From an uncultured Acidimicrobiales bacterium (GTDB lineage: Bacteria > Actinomycetota > Acidimicrobiia > Acidimicrobiales > SHLQ01), in contig CALLQB010000044.1 in assembly GCA_938015295.1 (NCBI GenBank), positions 1 to 64,000 on the forward strand: a stretch of DNA of 64,000 nt, read 5' to 3'. The position numbers were made by a program, and so were the translations under genes. Of the stretch, positions 47,266 to 56,972 are shown in pieces; position 1 is the first letter of the stretch, and every line of letters starts with the position of its first letter. Below the pieces are notes generated by a model, which made no database searches, was not told where the DNA came from, and saw only the letters and a list, made by a program, of their open reading frames with translations.

Positions 47266-48774
47266 TCAGAATTGGAAGTAGATAAACGGTGCGACGCCAG
47301 TTGGCCCTAGTGCAACAACAACAAAGACCCACAGACCAAGGCCAAAACCCAACGCCGCCGGAGGAAGTCTCGAGACAATCGCCCGAGCCTGAACACCGTA
47401 CAAGGGTGGCACGAAATGCATCGCGAGTGACGCCACGATCACGGCAACGACGAGCGGAGATACGAGTTCGGGGCCAACGGTGAGGCCGCCGACGAGCGCT
47501 TCGCCGATTTCGCCGACTCGGCCCATCGACTCAGAACGGAACAAGACCCAACCAACGCAGACCAAATGAAAGGTGACAAAACGGCCGAACCACACGTTTC
47601 GCACCCGAAGCGGAGCAAACGGCACCGGTGAGGTCGGGTCGGACCGCCACGGCTCGAGTTTGCTGCCGGTATGCAACGCTGCGATCTCCTGAATACGAAT
47701 GTCGCCAGACCCAATTGGTTGATCGGGTTCGCCGCGCACATCGCTGGCAAACCGTTCAAGCCCCAAAGCGGCACCTTGGTACACGCCCCAAGCTATGAAC
47801 GTGCCGGCGGCACCGTGCCACAAGCCGCCCAGCGTCATCGTGATCATCAGGTTGCGGTAGGTAGCAAATTTGGAGCCTCGGTTGCCGCCAAGCGGAAAGT
47901 ACAAGTAGTCGCGTAACCATCGAGACAGCGTCATGTGCCAGCGTCGCCAGAAGTCCTGAATCGAGACGGCCGCATACGGCTTGTCGAAGTTGAGCGGAAA
48001 CTGAAACCCGAGCAGAAGCGCGATTCCGATGGCGATGTCGGTGTACCCGCTGAAGTCGGCGTAAATCTGTATCGCGTAGCCGTAGATCCCAAAGAGCACG
48101 TCGAGCGAACCGAACGCCTTGGGCGTTGCAAACACATCATCAACAATTGCCTCAGCCAGAAAGCTCGAAATCACCACCTTCTTAAAGAGCCCCCGTCCGA
48201 TCAGCAGCGCAGCCTCGCCTGCCTGCACGTTGTGCGCCGGTTGCCGATTCTGTAACTGCGGGAGGAACTCTGACGCTCGAACGATCGGGCCAGCGACCAG
48301 TTGCGGGAAGAACGCGAGATACACCGCAGCGTCAAGCAGCGGCACGGGGTGGATCTCGCGACGGTAGGTATCGATCACGTAGCTGATTCCCTGAAACGTG
48401 AAAAAGGAGATTCCGACTGGTAACACCACGTCGAGCAGTGGCAGGGACACGCCCAGGTTGCGATCGAGCGACGAGATAAAGAAGCCGTAGTACTTAAAGA
48501 AACCCAGTAACACGAGGTCGACGGCAACAGCGGCGAACACGATCTGTTTCCGGGTCGATTCCTTGTCCGACCGAAAGATTCCAACCGCCGCAATTTCGTT
48601 CACGATGGTCACAAAGATGATCAGACCAAGAAATCGCCAGTCCCACCAGCCGTAGAACACGTAGCTGGCTACGAGGACCATGACCTTCCAAAGGTCGGTG
48701 CGGTCGCGCAACGCCCAACTCACGGGCAGCACGACCGAAAAGAACAGGGCGAATGTCAGCGTCGGAAAGAGCAC
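47266..48774 (-). CDS. MBOAT family O-acyltransferase (AlgI-like)
   Basis: FPQLVAGPIVRASEFLPQL; FSGYTDIAIGIALLLGFQFPLNFDKPYAAVSIQDFWRRWHMTLSRWLRDYLYFPLGGNRGS; GGLWHGAAGTFIAWG. Confidence 0.95.
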   Translation of the reverse strand: MLFPTLTFALFFSVVLPVSWALRDRTDLWKVMVLVASYVFYGWWDWRFLGLIIFVTIVNEIAAVGIFRSDKESTRKQIVFAAVAVDLVLLGFFKYYGFFISSLDRNLGVSLPLLDVVLPVGISFFTFQGISYVIDTYRREIHPVPLLDAAVYLAFFPQLVAGPIVRASEFLPQLQNRQPAHNVQAGEAALLIGRGLFKKVVISSFLAEAIVDDVFATPKAFGSLDVLFGIYGYAIQIYADFSGYTDIAIGIALLLGFQFPLNFDKPYAAVSIQDFWRRWHMTLSRWLRDYLYFPLGGNRGSKFATYRNLMITMTLGGLWHGAAGTFIAWGVYQGAALGLERFASDVRGEPDQPIGSGDIRIQEIAALHTGSKLEPWRSDPTSPVPFAPLRVRNVWFGRFVTFHLVCVGWVLFRSESMGRVGEIGEALVGGLTVGPELVSPLVVAVIVASLAMHFVPPLYGVQARAIVSRLPPAALGFGLGLWVFVVVALGPTGVAPFIYFQF

Positions 48775-48831
48775 AGGGTGTCTAGTCTCGCCGCGTATTT
48801 TGATGTTGGGAGGTCGCGCCCCGCAATTGCG

Positions 48832-49734
48832 TCAGCGGGTGCTCTCGGCTGCAGGTTCATCGAGCTCGCCCGACTCGGTAATTGCGTTGATCTCAGCACC
48901 GATGAGCACAGCGAGAGCGATCAGCTGGAACCACACCATGACGGCGGTGATCGTGCCGAGCATGCCGGTCGCGCTGCCAGCCGTGGCGTTGGCGTATAGA
49001 CCAAACAGGTAGGTAAACGCCACGAAGAGCACGGTGGCAACCAAGGCCCCGGGGGTGACGAAACGCATCTTGCGGGGCTTGGTTGGCACAACACTTATGG
49101 GCTGGTGGGTAACCGCCGCCTTGGCCTTCGATTTGTGGTTCGGGCCAACCTGATACAGCACGGAAAGCGCGGCCATCATCACCAAACCGAGCAACGGGAA
49201 GCGCACAATGCGTGCCACCCACTCGCCTGCGGCACCCAGGTCGAGTTCGTCGAGCACCGCAGGTAGAGCACTCATGACAAACATCGCCACGCCAAGCACA
49301 AAGAGCGTGCCGATAAGCAGAAACAATGCGGTGCCGCGCAGCACCGGAAATTTGCGGTCTTCGGCGAGGCCCCACACAACGTTCAGGGCCTTCATGAGGT
49401 TCGCAACAGCACCCGAGGCGCTGAAGAACGCAAGCGCTATCGAGATAGCAAGGGCCACCCCTGCGCTGTCGTCTTCGACGATCTTGGTCATCTGTTCGGT
49501 AACAAATGTGCGGGTCGAGTCCGGCTGCGTCGACAGGCCGTCCTCGACTTGTTCGACAACATCATCGGCGTCAGCGACGAGGCCGTAGGCACTAATGGCG
49601 CCGGTCAATGTCGGTACCAGGGCAAAGAATGCGAAGAACGCAATCGCCGCAGCATAGATGGGGGTGTTATGGGCCTTCATACGGGCCAGAAGCGCTTTGA
49701 TGACGTTCACAGACGACAATCTTAGGCGGTGCAT
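48832..49734 (-). CDS. YihY/BrkB family inner membrane protein
   Basis: YAAAIAFFAFFALVPTLTGAISAYGLV; FTYLFGLYANATAGSATGMLGTITAVMVWFQLIALAVLIGAEINA. Confidence 0.85.
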   Translation of the reverse strand: MHRLRLSSVNVIKALLARMKAHNTPIYAAAIAFFAFFALVPTLTGAISAYGLVADADDVVEQVEDGLSTQPDSTRTFVTEQMTKIVEDDSAGVALAISIALAFFSASGAVANLMKALNVVWGLAEDRKFPVLRGTALFLLIGTLFVLGVAMFVMSALPAVLDELDLGAAGEWVARIVRFPLLGLVMMAALSVLYQVGPNHKSKAKAAVTHQPISVVPTKPRKMRFVTPGALVATVLFVAFTYLFGLYANATAGSATGMLGTITAVMVWFQLIALAVLIGAEINAITESGELDEPAAESTR

Positions 49735-49749
49735 TGTTACGCTGAGGGG

Positions 49750-49920
49750 ATGAAGAAGTTCCTCTCAGATCTACGCGGAAGCCACAGCCAAGCGCAGATG
49801 ATTCAGCTCGCAAGCAGCGTGATTTCATTGCTCGTCATTGCCAAACGATTCCGGAAAGCCGGGGGCCGCGTGAAAGAGTTCCGGCTTGCACAGATCACCG
49901 ACGATCTGCCCTTCACCTGA
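49750..49920 (+). CDS. Small hypothetical protein (56 aa)
   Basis: MKKFLSDLRGSHSQAQMIQLASSVISLLVIAKRFRKAGGRVKEFRLAQITDDLPFT; good position ahead of SDR gene. Confidence 0.45.
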   Translation: MKKFLSDLRGSHSQAQMIQLASSVISLLVIAKRFRKAGGRVKEFRLAQITDDLPFT

Positions 49921-49942
49921 TCCCCTTCGAGGAGTTTCCACC

Positions 49943-50731
49943 ATGACTGCAACACCCGGCGCTCAAGAACGCCCCAACTCGTCCCGCTTCGTTGACAAGA
50001 CCGTCGTACTCACCGGCGCTGCATCGGGCATCGGACGAGCCTCTGCTGTGCTCTTCGCTGGCGAGGGAGCCAAGGTCGTCGGCCTCGATATCGATGCTGA
50101 CGGCTTGGCCCAGACCGGCAACACCATCGCAGCCGGTGGCGGCGAGTTCACTGCCCTGACAGTCGACATCACCAGTCGCGACGCCTGCCACGCTGCCATC
50201 GCCGAGGCGGCCAAAATGTATGGTTCTGTCGATGTGCTGGCGAACATCGCCGGAATCGCTCGGTCTGAACATATCGTCGACGTCACCGAAGAGCAGTGGC
50301 GCCTCATGTTCGGCGTCAATGTCGACGGCATGTTCTGGCTTTCGCAGGCGGCAATCCCGCACCTGCTCGAATCGTCAGGCAATATCGTCAACATCGCCTC
50401 GAACGCTGGCCTGATGGGTCAGGCGTACACGGTGAACTATTGCGCGACCAAGGGTGCCGTCATCAATCTCACCAAAGCAATGGCGATGGAGTTCGTAAAG
50501 ACGTCGCTTCGGATCAACGCCGTCGCTCCGGGTGGCACCGACACCAGCCTGGTCGCCAACTTTGCGATTCCACCCGACGTCGATTTCGAACTGATGGGTC
50601 GCTACACCTCGGCTCGAGGCTTCTCGCAACCCGAAGACCTCGCCAACGTCATTGCCTTTGTGGCCTCCGACGACGCCCGGGCCATCCACGGCGCCATCGT
50701 GAGTGCCGACAACGGCATCACTAGCGGCTGA
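49943..50731 (+). CDS. SDR family oxidoreductase
   Basis: KTVVLTGAASGIGRASAVLFAGEG; YCATKGAVINLTKAMAME. Confidence 0.92.
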   Translation: MTATPGAQERPNSSRFVDKTVVLTGAASGIGRASAVLFAGEGAKVVGLDIDADGLAQTGNTIAAGGGEFTALTVDITSRDACHAAIAEAAKMYGSVDVLANIAGIARSEHIVDVTEEQWRLMFGVNVDGMFWLSQAAIPHLLESSGNIVNIASNAGLMGQAYTVNYCATKGAVINLTKAMAMEFVKTSLRINAVAPGGTDTSLVANFAIPPDVDFELMGRYTSARGFSQPEDLANVIAFVASDDARAIHGAIVSADNGITSG

Positions 50732-50733
50732 AC

Positions 50734-51408
50734 GTGGCGTCAATTCCCACCGGAAGCCCGTTCGTATTCGGCGTCGATCTCGACGGAGTATGTGGTGACT
50801 ACACCCTTGCCTTCCGCGAGGTGGTCGCTGCCGAGTTCGGCGTCGAACCTTCGTCGTTGCCGCTCGAACGATCGTGGGACTTCAACGAATGGGGCCTCAC
50901 TCCCGAGACCTTCGAGGCCCTCCACCAGAAAGCGGTTCTCGAGAAACGGATCTTCCGCGACATGGCGCCGATGGAGGGCTGCGCAGATGCTCTGTGGCGG
51001 TTGTCGGACGCTGGCGTGTGGATTCGGATTGTCACCCACCGTCTGTACGTGAACTGGGGACACGCAACAGCGGTCGCCGATACCGTGCAATGGCTCGACG
51101 ACGCTCGAATCCCCTATCGAGACATTTGTTTCTTGGGTGCAAAACCCGACGTCGCCTGTGATGCCTATGTCGACGACGGCGGCCACAACATCACGGGCCT
51201 CAGAGAGTCCGGCAATACGGTCATCGCGTTCGACATGCCGTACAACCGCGACATACCGGGCCTCCGCGCCCACAATTGGGAAGAGGTCGAAGAGATCGTG
51301 CTCGACCTCGCCGCCCAAGGCGGCCGGTACGTCGAGGTACAACTTCCCGGCTTTCCCTCGGGTGCCGAGCGCCTCGATTCGCGTCGGCCTGGCGACGAGC
51401 CCTCCTGA
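50734..51408 (+). CDS. HAD-type 5'(3')-nucleotidase-like protein (NT5C-like)
   Basis: FGVDLDGVCGDYTLAFREVV; RIVTHRL; DAYVDDGGHNI. Confidence 0.75.
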   Translation: MASIPTGSPFVFGVDLDGVCGDYTLAFREVVAAEFGVEPSSLPLERSWDFNEWGLTPETFEALHQKAVLEKRIFRDMAPMEGCADALWRLSDAGVWIRIVTHRLYVNWGHATAVADTVQWLDDARIPYRDICFLGAKPDVACDAYVDDGGHNITGLRESGNTVIAFDMPYNRDIPGLRAHNWEEVEEIVLDLAAQGGRYVEVQLPGFPSGAERLDSRRPGDEPS

Positions 51409-51456
51409 CACAACGGGTCCGGCGACGCCGCCAGAGCAGCCCGCAGGGTAGGTCGG

Positions 51457-52257
51457 CTACTTCTTCTGAAAGTTCGGTTTCCGCTTTTCTGCGAAGGCCT
51501 TCGGCCCCTCTTTGGCGTCTGCCGAGCCGAATACCGCCATGCCGATCGGTGCCTCAAATTCCCACGCTTGGGCTTCGGTCATCCCGATGGTGCCTCGTAG
51601 CGTCTTCATGATGCCTTCGATTGCAAGCGGCCCGTTCGCAGCGATCGTATCGGCGATTTCTCGTGCCTTCGCCAAGGCCGCACCGTCGGGAACGACATGG
51701 CCAATCAGGCCGAGCGATTTCGCTTCGGTCGCCGTGATGTGTTTACCGGTGAGCAAAATATCGGCAGCCTCGGTGTAGGGGATTTGACGGGCCAGGCGCA
51801 CCGCCGACCCACCCATCGGGTACAGCGACCACCGGGCTTCCGATACCCCGAACGTTGCGCTCTCGCCAGCGACTCGAATGTCGGTACCCTGCAAAATTTC
51901 GGTGCCACCAGCGATGGCAACCCCTTCTACGGCGGCGATGATTGGCACCATCGGGTGAAAGGTTTTGAGCAGTCCGTCGTAGATGAAGTCGCTCCCCTCG
52001 CGTTCCATCCGCCCGGTGACGTCGTAGTCGTCGGTTGCGTCGACGTCGCCAGCCATCGCTCGCAAATCCATGCCTGACGAGAAGTTCCCTTCGGCGCCAG
52101 TGAGGATGATGGCGCGAATATCGTCGTCGGCGACCGCTTGTTTCCAGGCATCGTCCATACGAGCGAACATCGCAAGGGTCATCGCATTTTTGCGCTTGGG
52201 GCGGTTGAAGGTCACGGTCATGACGTGGTCGGAAATATCGACAAGAAGATCTGGCAT
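51457..52257 (-). CDS. Enoyl-CoA hydratase/isomerase (crotonase) family protein
   Basis: [59 protein letters not shown]. Confidence 0.92.
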   Translation of the reverse strand: MPDLLVDISDHVMTVTFNRPKRKNAMTLAMFARMDDAWKQAVADDDIRAIILTGAEGNFSSGMDLRAMAGDVDATDDYDVTGRMEREGSDFIYDGLLKTFHPMVPIIAAVEGVAIAGGTEILQGTDIRVAGESATFGVSEARWSLYPMGGSAVRLARQIPYTEAADILLTGKHITATEAKSLGLIGHVVPDGAALAKAREIADTIAANGPLAIEGIMKTLRGTIGMTEAQAWEFEAPIGMAVFGSADAKEGPKAFAEKRKPNFQKK

Positions 52258-52266
52258 ATGTACCTC

Positions 52267-53013
52267 TTAGCGCGTTCTTCGCACCAGTTCGAAACACAGC
52301 ACCGCTGCGGCCGTCGCGACGTTGAGCGATTCGACACCTCCGGCAAGAGGAATCGAAAGGTCGAAGTCGGTCTCGACCGTCAGCCCGGCCGACTCGTTAC
52401 CCATGACAAAGGCCACTCGGTCGGGCAATGTTGTGTCGTACAGGTCGGCGCCGCCGGCATCGAGACCAACAATCGAAAACCGTGAGTCACGCAACGTAGC
52501 CACGGCGTCAGCAGCCGTCTCGGCTCGAAGAACAGGCGCACGAAACGCGACGCCTGCCGAAGCTTTGATGGCCACTGGTCCAATGTCGGCGGTGCCCCGA
52601 GTCGGCACAACGATGCCGTCGATTCCGGCTGCAACGGCCGCGCGAAGAATCATCCCGACGTTGGCCGGGTTGTGCACCGAGTCGAGCAGCAATAACGAGG
52701 TTGCCCAGTCGCGTCCGCGCTGGCGACGGTCAACAAACGCACTGAGCGATGACATCAAAGGGGCTACAACGTCGGCCACAACCCCTTGATGGTGACGCGA
52801 CGACTTCGCGACCGTAGTCACCTTGCGTTCGGGGACGCGCTCAACAACCACGTCGCGTGCAGCCGCGAGTCGACGGATCTGGTCGATTGGCTCACCGCGC
52901 GCCTTGTCGGAGATGAGAATCTTTGCAATCTCAAGTGAGGTATCAGCGAGCGCCTCGAGAACTGGATTGCGCCCGGCGACCGACAGATACCGGTCGCGTG
53001 GCGTTTCGCTCAT
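52267..53013 (-). CDS. TrmH/SpoU family RNA 2'-O-methyltransferase
   Basis: VAGRNPVLEAL; LDSVHNPANVGMILRAAVAAGIDGIVV; FVMGNESAGLTVE; IPLAGGVESLNVATAAAVLCFEL. Confidence 0.92.
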   Translation of the reverse strand: MSETPRDRYLSVAGRNPVLEALADTSLEIAKILISDKARGEPIDQIRRLAAARDVVVERVPERKVTTVAKSSRHHQGVVADVVAPLMSSLSAFVDRRQRGRDWATSLLLLDSVHNPANVGMILRAAVAAGIDGIVVPTRGTADIGPVAIKASAGVAFRAPVLRAETAADAVATLRDSRFSIVGLDAGGADLYDTTLPDRVAFVMGNESAGLTVETDFDLSIPLAGGVESLNVATAAAVLCFELVRRTR

Positions 53014-53846
53014 TCGTCTCGTGCTCGCAGCACCGCACGCGCTACGTCAAGATCATCGGGGTTGGTGACCCCAATCCAGTTTTCCTTCGACGAAAGAACC
53101 TCGACCGATAGGTCGCCTGATTCCATCAATTCGGAGATGGCTGTTGGAAGGAGGAACTCGGACTTTTCTTCGGTGCCATGCGCTGCAAGAAAGGTCTCGA
53201 ATTTTTCTTCCAGATGGGCAAATACCGATTTCGGCAGGCCCCACATGTTCATCGACACAAGGGTTTCGTCGTCGTACTCGCCTTCGGGGTCCTGGCTGAC
53301 GATCAGACCATCGTCGTTACGGGCGATGTCGTGGGTTTCTATGATTCCCGTTAGTTGACCGGAATCGTTGGTATGACAAACACCGCGCGACACGCTGCCA
53401 AACTTCGGCAGTGTGCGGGCGAGTTCGAAGCCAACGATTGCCGCCTCCTTGTCGCTGCTGTTGTCAAGAAAGGACACAATCTGTTGATAGGAGGTTGCGC
53501 CGTAATAATCGTCGGCGTTCACCACCACGAAGGGACCGTCGACCGCCGCTGATGCGGTAAGAACTGCGTGGGCGGTTCCCCATGGTTTCGGGCGGCTTGG
53601 CCCGTGCTGATCCTGACAGACGGTTTCAACATGAAGCTCGCCGTGGACGCGCCCAATATGGTCGAGCACCTGCTCTTCGATACTGGATCGCACAATGAGC
53701 ACGACCTTGCCACCACCCGCGGCCTGCAAGTCGCGTATTGCGTAGTCAAAGAAGGATTCGCCGTTTGGCCCGACGTCGACGAGTTGTTTGTCGCCGCCAA
53801 ACCGGGAGCCGAGCCCCGCGGCCATGATGAGAAGATTGACGCTCAT
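53010..53846 (-). CDS. Nucleotidyltransferase (sugar-phosphate NTP transferase-like)
   Basis: LLIMAAGLGSRFGGDKQL; WGTAHAVLTA; VVNADDYYG; ATGA overlap with TrmH gene. Confidence 0.88.
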   Translation of the reverse strand: MSVNLLIMAAGLGSRFGGDKQLVDVGPNGESFFDYAIRDLQAAGGGKVVLIVRSSIEEQVLDHIGRVHGELHVETVCQDQHGPSRPKPWGTAHAVLTASAAVDGPFVVVNADDYYGATSYQQIVSFLDNSSDKEAAIVGFELARTLPKFGSVSRGVCHTNDSGQLTGIIETHDIARNDDGLIVSQDPEGEYDDETLVSMNMWGLPKSVFAHLEEKFETFLAAHGTEEKSEFLLPTAISELMESGDLSVEVLSSKENWIGVTNPDDLDVARAVLRARDE

Positions 53847-53864
53847 GTACTTGCTGTACTTTCG

Positions 53865-54632
53865 CTAATCGCTGGAGTCTTGATTTTTACGTGCGCCCGA
53901 AAGGAACGCGTCTCTCGCCCGGTCGCCTTCGCCTGCGAGGTTGAGTTCAAAAGTGAAGCCTTGTTCAAATCGGTAACTCCGCCGAACATCGACGGGGTCT
54001 ATTCCGTTCATCGACGCTTTTGCCGCTCGAATTACCTCTGGTCGTTTCTGAGCGATGGTGTTCGCCACCGCCATTGCCTCGGAAACAAGGTCGTCATCGG
54101 TCGTCATCTTGTACACCGAACCGTAGGCCGCGAGTTCGGAGGCGGCCGCCGGTTGGGCGGTGTACAACATTTGGCGTGCTCGATGTTGTGGCACGAGCCG
54201 TGAAAGATGGGTGGCTGCACCGAGTGCACCATTGTCGACTTCGGGCAGGCCGAAGGTGGCTTTTTCGGCAGCAAGAATGATGTCGGCGTTGCCGACGATG
54301 CCGATGCCGGTACCAAGGCAGAAGTCATTGACCGCGGCGATAACAGGGACCGCACAGTCGTACACGGCTCCAAAGAGCTCGTAACATGACCGGTTCGCTT
54401 CAAGAATGCCCTGGTTGGCATCCATCGCCTGCATCTCTTTGATGTCGACCCCGGCGCAGAACCCTCGACCTTTGGCGGTAAGCACGACGACGTTTACCGA
54501 GGCGTCTCGCTGGTACGACGAAAGAAGATCGGCAAGTTTGTATGCATCGGCTATGTTGAGTGCGTTGACGGGAGGGTTCTCCATCGTCACGAGCGCGACG
54601 CCCTCTTCGGTGCGAGATTCGTGAATTGCCAC
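53865..54632 (-). CDS. Enoyl-CoA hydratase/isomerase (crotonase) family protein
   Basis: VTMENPPVNALNIADAYKLADLL; GRGFCAGVDIKEM; AAVNDFCLGTGIGIVGNADIILAAE. Confidence 0.92.
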   Translation of the reverse strand: MAIHESRTEEGVALVTMENPPVNALNIADAYKLADLLSSYQRDASVNVVVLTAKGRGFCAGVDIKEMQAMDANQGILEANRSCYELFGAVYDCAVPVIAAVNDFCLGTGIGIVGNADIILAAEKATFGLPEVDNGALGAATHLSRLVPQHRARQMLYTAQPAAASELAAYGSVYKMTTDDDLVSEAMAVANTIAQKRPEVIRAAKASMNGIDPVDVRRSYRFEQGFTFELNLAGEGDRARDAFLSGARKNQDSSD

Positions 54633-54804
54633 GCCTTGAACCTAGCGCCGCTTTTGAACCTCACGGTCGATAGGTGGTATTTTTTGTGAGGTTTTGGGTG
54701 TTTCTGAGCTTTTACCACGTCGTGGTCGAGCTACCTGCACCTCGCTGGGCGTTGCCCGCACTTGTCACCGGGCACTTGTCAGAGGCTTCAAGTACGGTCA
54801 ACAG

Positions 54805-55674
54805 ATGCCGCGCAACGATACCTCTGCCCAACCATGCTCCTCGAGACACCAAGCGTCGCGGCAAGTGTTGGTCGTCACCGACCTCGATGGCACGCTCTGG
54901 GACCAACATCAATGCATCCACGCCGACACGCTGTCGGCTGTCGAAGAGCTCGAGGCACGAGGCATCCCGGTCCTAGTAGCAACCGGCCGGCGGCCAGCGA
55001 GTACCCGGTCGGGATTCGCCCTCAACAACTTCTGGAAACCCGCCGTCATGCTCAACGGCACCTTGGGGGTAACGTTTCCTAGCGAACACCGCTTTCATCA
55101 AGCGACCTTTACCGCAAGCGAGGCACAACTAGTCCTCGAGGCCTTCGCCGATTGCGGCCATGTGCCCTGCGTGTACGGCCTCGACGGACATACCTACCTG
55201 GCCGACAATGCGACCACCGGTCCGCGGCACAGGAAGGGAATGGTCGGAGGAGTCCGCGATGTGCAGACCACAAACCCTGACCACATCGTGCAAGCTGGCG
55301 AAGCACTCGGATTCAGCATTATTGGTGTCGAACTACGTGGCCTCGAAAGTCTGGCACCTCGACTGCGTGAGTTCGGCATGATCGTCGACCATTACCAGGA
55401 TCCGCTGTATGGCGGTTGGTCGGTGATGGCGCAACCACCCGGTGTCTCAAAACAGACCGGCATCGAGGCCTTCATCGCCCACGCTGGGCTCGACAATCCC
55501 CTCGTCATTGCCGTGGGCGACGGCGGCAACGACACCGAGATGGTGGCGGCCGCCGACATCGGCCTCGCCATCGTCGACGGCGACCCGTCGGTGCTGGCGG
55601 TGGCCGACCAACACATCGGCCCTCCGACACAAGGCGGTTGGGCCGAGATCCTCAACGTGGTCAACGAACTGTAG
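54805..55674 (+). CDS. HAD family (Cof-type) hydrolase
   Basis: VLVVTDLDGTLWD; VLVATGRRPAST; VIAVGDGGNDTEMVAAADIGLAI; start at MPRNDTSAQ. Confidence 0.88.
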   Translation: MPRNDTSAQPCSSRHQASRQVLVVTDLDGTLWDQHQCIHADTLSAVEELEARGIPVLVATGRRPASTRSGFALNNFWKPAVMLNGTLGVTFPSEHRFHQATFTASEAQLVLEAFADCGHVPCVYGLDGHTYLADNATTGPRHRKGMVGGVRDVQTTNPDHIVQAGEALGFSIIGVELRGLESLAPRLREFGMIVDHYQDPLYGGWSVMAQPPGVSKQTGIEAFIAHAGLDNPLVIAVGDGGNDTEMVAAADIGLAIVDGDPSVLAVADQHIGPPTQGGWAEILNVVNEL

Positions 55675-55716
55675 GAAGAACTGGAAAAAATACTGGAGTA
55701 CGAGCCCGGAAAAACG

Positions 55717-56877
55717 GTGTTCAAAAGCACCGTCTCGAGGGCCGCCCAGCAACAAAAGCCATCGTCGCTGGCGCTACCATCCATACGCAGGAAGCTCGCG
55801 GTAGGGACAGTGGTGACGGTGCAGACAAGCGAGTCGCTCCGCACGATTGCTCCCGAGACCTCTGCGGCCTTTCGCATCACGAGAGTGCTCTGCATCTTTT
55901 TCATGGTCTACGTCCATGTCAATCCCGGGCTCGGCACAGGCGAGCAACTCCGCGGTACCCAATGGGATCTTTGGTTCTTTCACACCATCCTGGCCGACCT
56001 GCTTGGTCGGGCGAGCGTGCCTGCGCTGAGTGTGATCAGTGGGTTCCTCGCCGTGCACACGTTGGAGCGACGAAGCTACCGAGGCTACGCGGCCGGCCGC
56101 TTTACGACCCTTTTCGTACCGATGGTCGTATGGAACACAATCGGCGTTACCTATGGCTATCTCATCTTCAAGACGATCGATGAGAAGAACTTTCAGATGG
56201 AAAACATCGACGAACTTTCTGCCGTCGACATCGTTGCACGGCGCATTTTGGCCTTAGATGAGACAGCGGCGTACACGAGCCACAACTTCTTGCGAGATAT
56301 GTTCGTGTGCTCGTTGGCTGCGCCGATTTTTGTTGCGTTGGCCAAGCGCAGTGGTTGGGCCATTCCAGCAATCGTGGTGCTCGCTGGCGAAACGATCGGT
56401 TTCGAACCAGTGGTCTATCGCGAATCGATTCTGATCTTCTTCGTGCTTGGTATCCAGCTGGCGATATCGCCCGGCCACATCAGCTGGCTCCGCGACTGGC
56501 GACTTGTCGTAGCGATTGGTTCAGGGCTCGTGTTAGCTGCAGAGTTCGCAGCGGTCGATTTCCCCCTCTACCAACTCGTGAAACGAGGGATCGTGAGCGC
56601 TGGCATCGCACTAGCAGCGTTGTACCTGGCACGCCTGCCCCTCGGTCAAAAAATCGTCGCCCATGAACCGCAGGCCTACCCGATCTTTCTTAGCCATAAC
56701 TTTGTCTTCGGAATCTTCTGGGGTGCATGGATGGTGGTGTTCGGAAGTGGACTCACCTTCCCGTACGTCGTCTTTTATCTACTCACCCCTGTGCTGTTGT
56801 TCGTTGCCGCGTTCCGTGCACGGCGTTTCCTGAGTGGCTTACCCGGTGCGATACGGGTGCCGCTTTTCGGAAAGTGA
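55717..56877 (+). CDS. Acyltransferase-3 family membrane protein
   Basis: ITRVLCIFFMVYVHVNPG; multiple TM helices; FLSHNFVFGIFWGAWMVV. Confidence 0.75.
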   Translation: MFKSTVSRAAQQQKPSSLALPSIRRKLAVGTVVTVQTSESLRTIAPETSAAFRITRVLCIFFMVYVHVNPGLGTGEQLRGTQWDLWFFHTILADLLGRASVPALSVISGFLAVHTLERRSYRGYAAGRFTTLFVPMVVWNTIGVTYGYLIFKTIDEKNFQMENIDELSAVDIVARRILALDETAAYTSHNFLRDMFVCSLAAPIFVALAKRSGWAIPAIVVLAGETIGFEPVVYRESILIFFVLGIQLAISPGHISWLRDWRLVVAIGSGLVLAAEFAAVDFPLYQLVKRGIVSAGIALAALYLARLPLGQKIVAHEPQAYPIFLSHNFVFGIFWGAWMVVFGSGLTFPYVVFYLLTPVLLFVAAFRARRFLSGLPGAIRVPLFGK

Positions 56878-56972
56878 CGATTCCACCAGCCAGGGCGCAC
56901 CAGCCCTATGGCCGACCGGGCTTCATCAACACGGTTTTCGCCTGACCGTCGCCAGCTGGCTACAGTCCCCGC

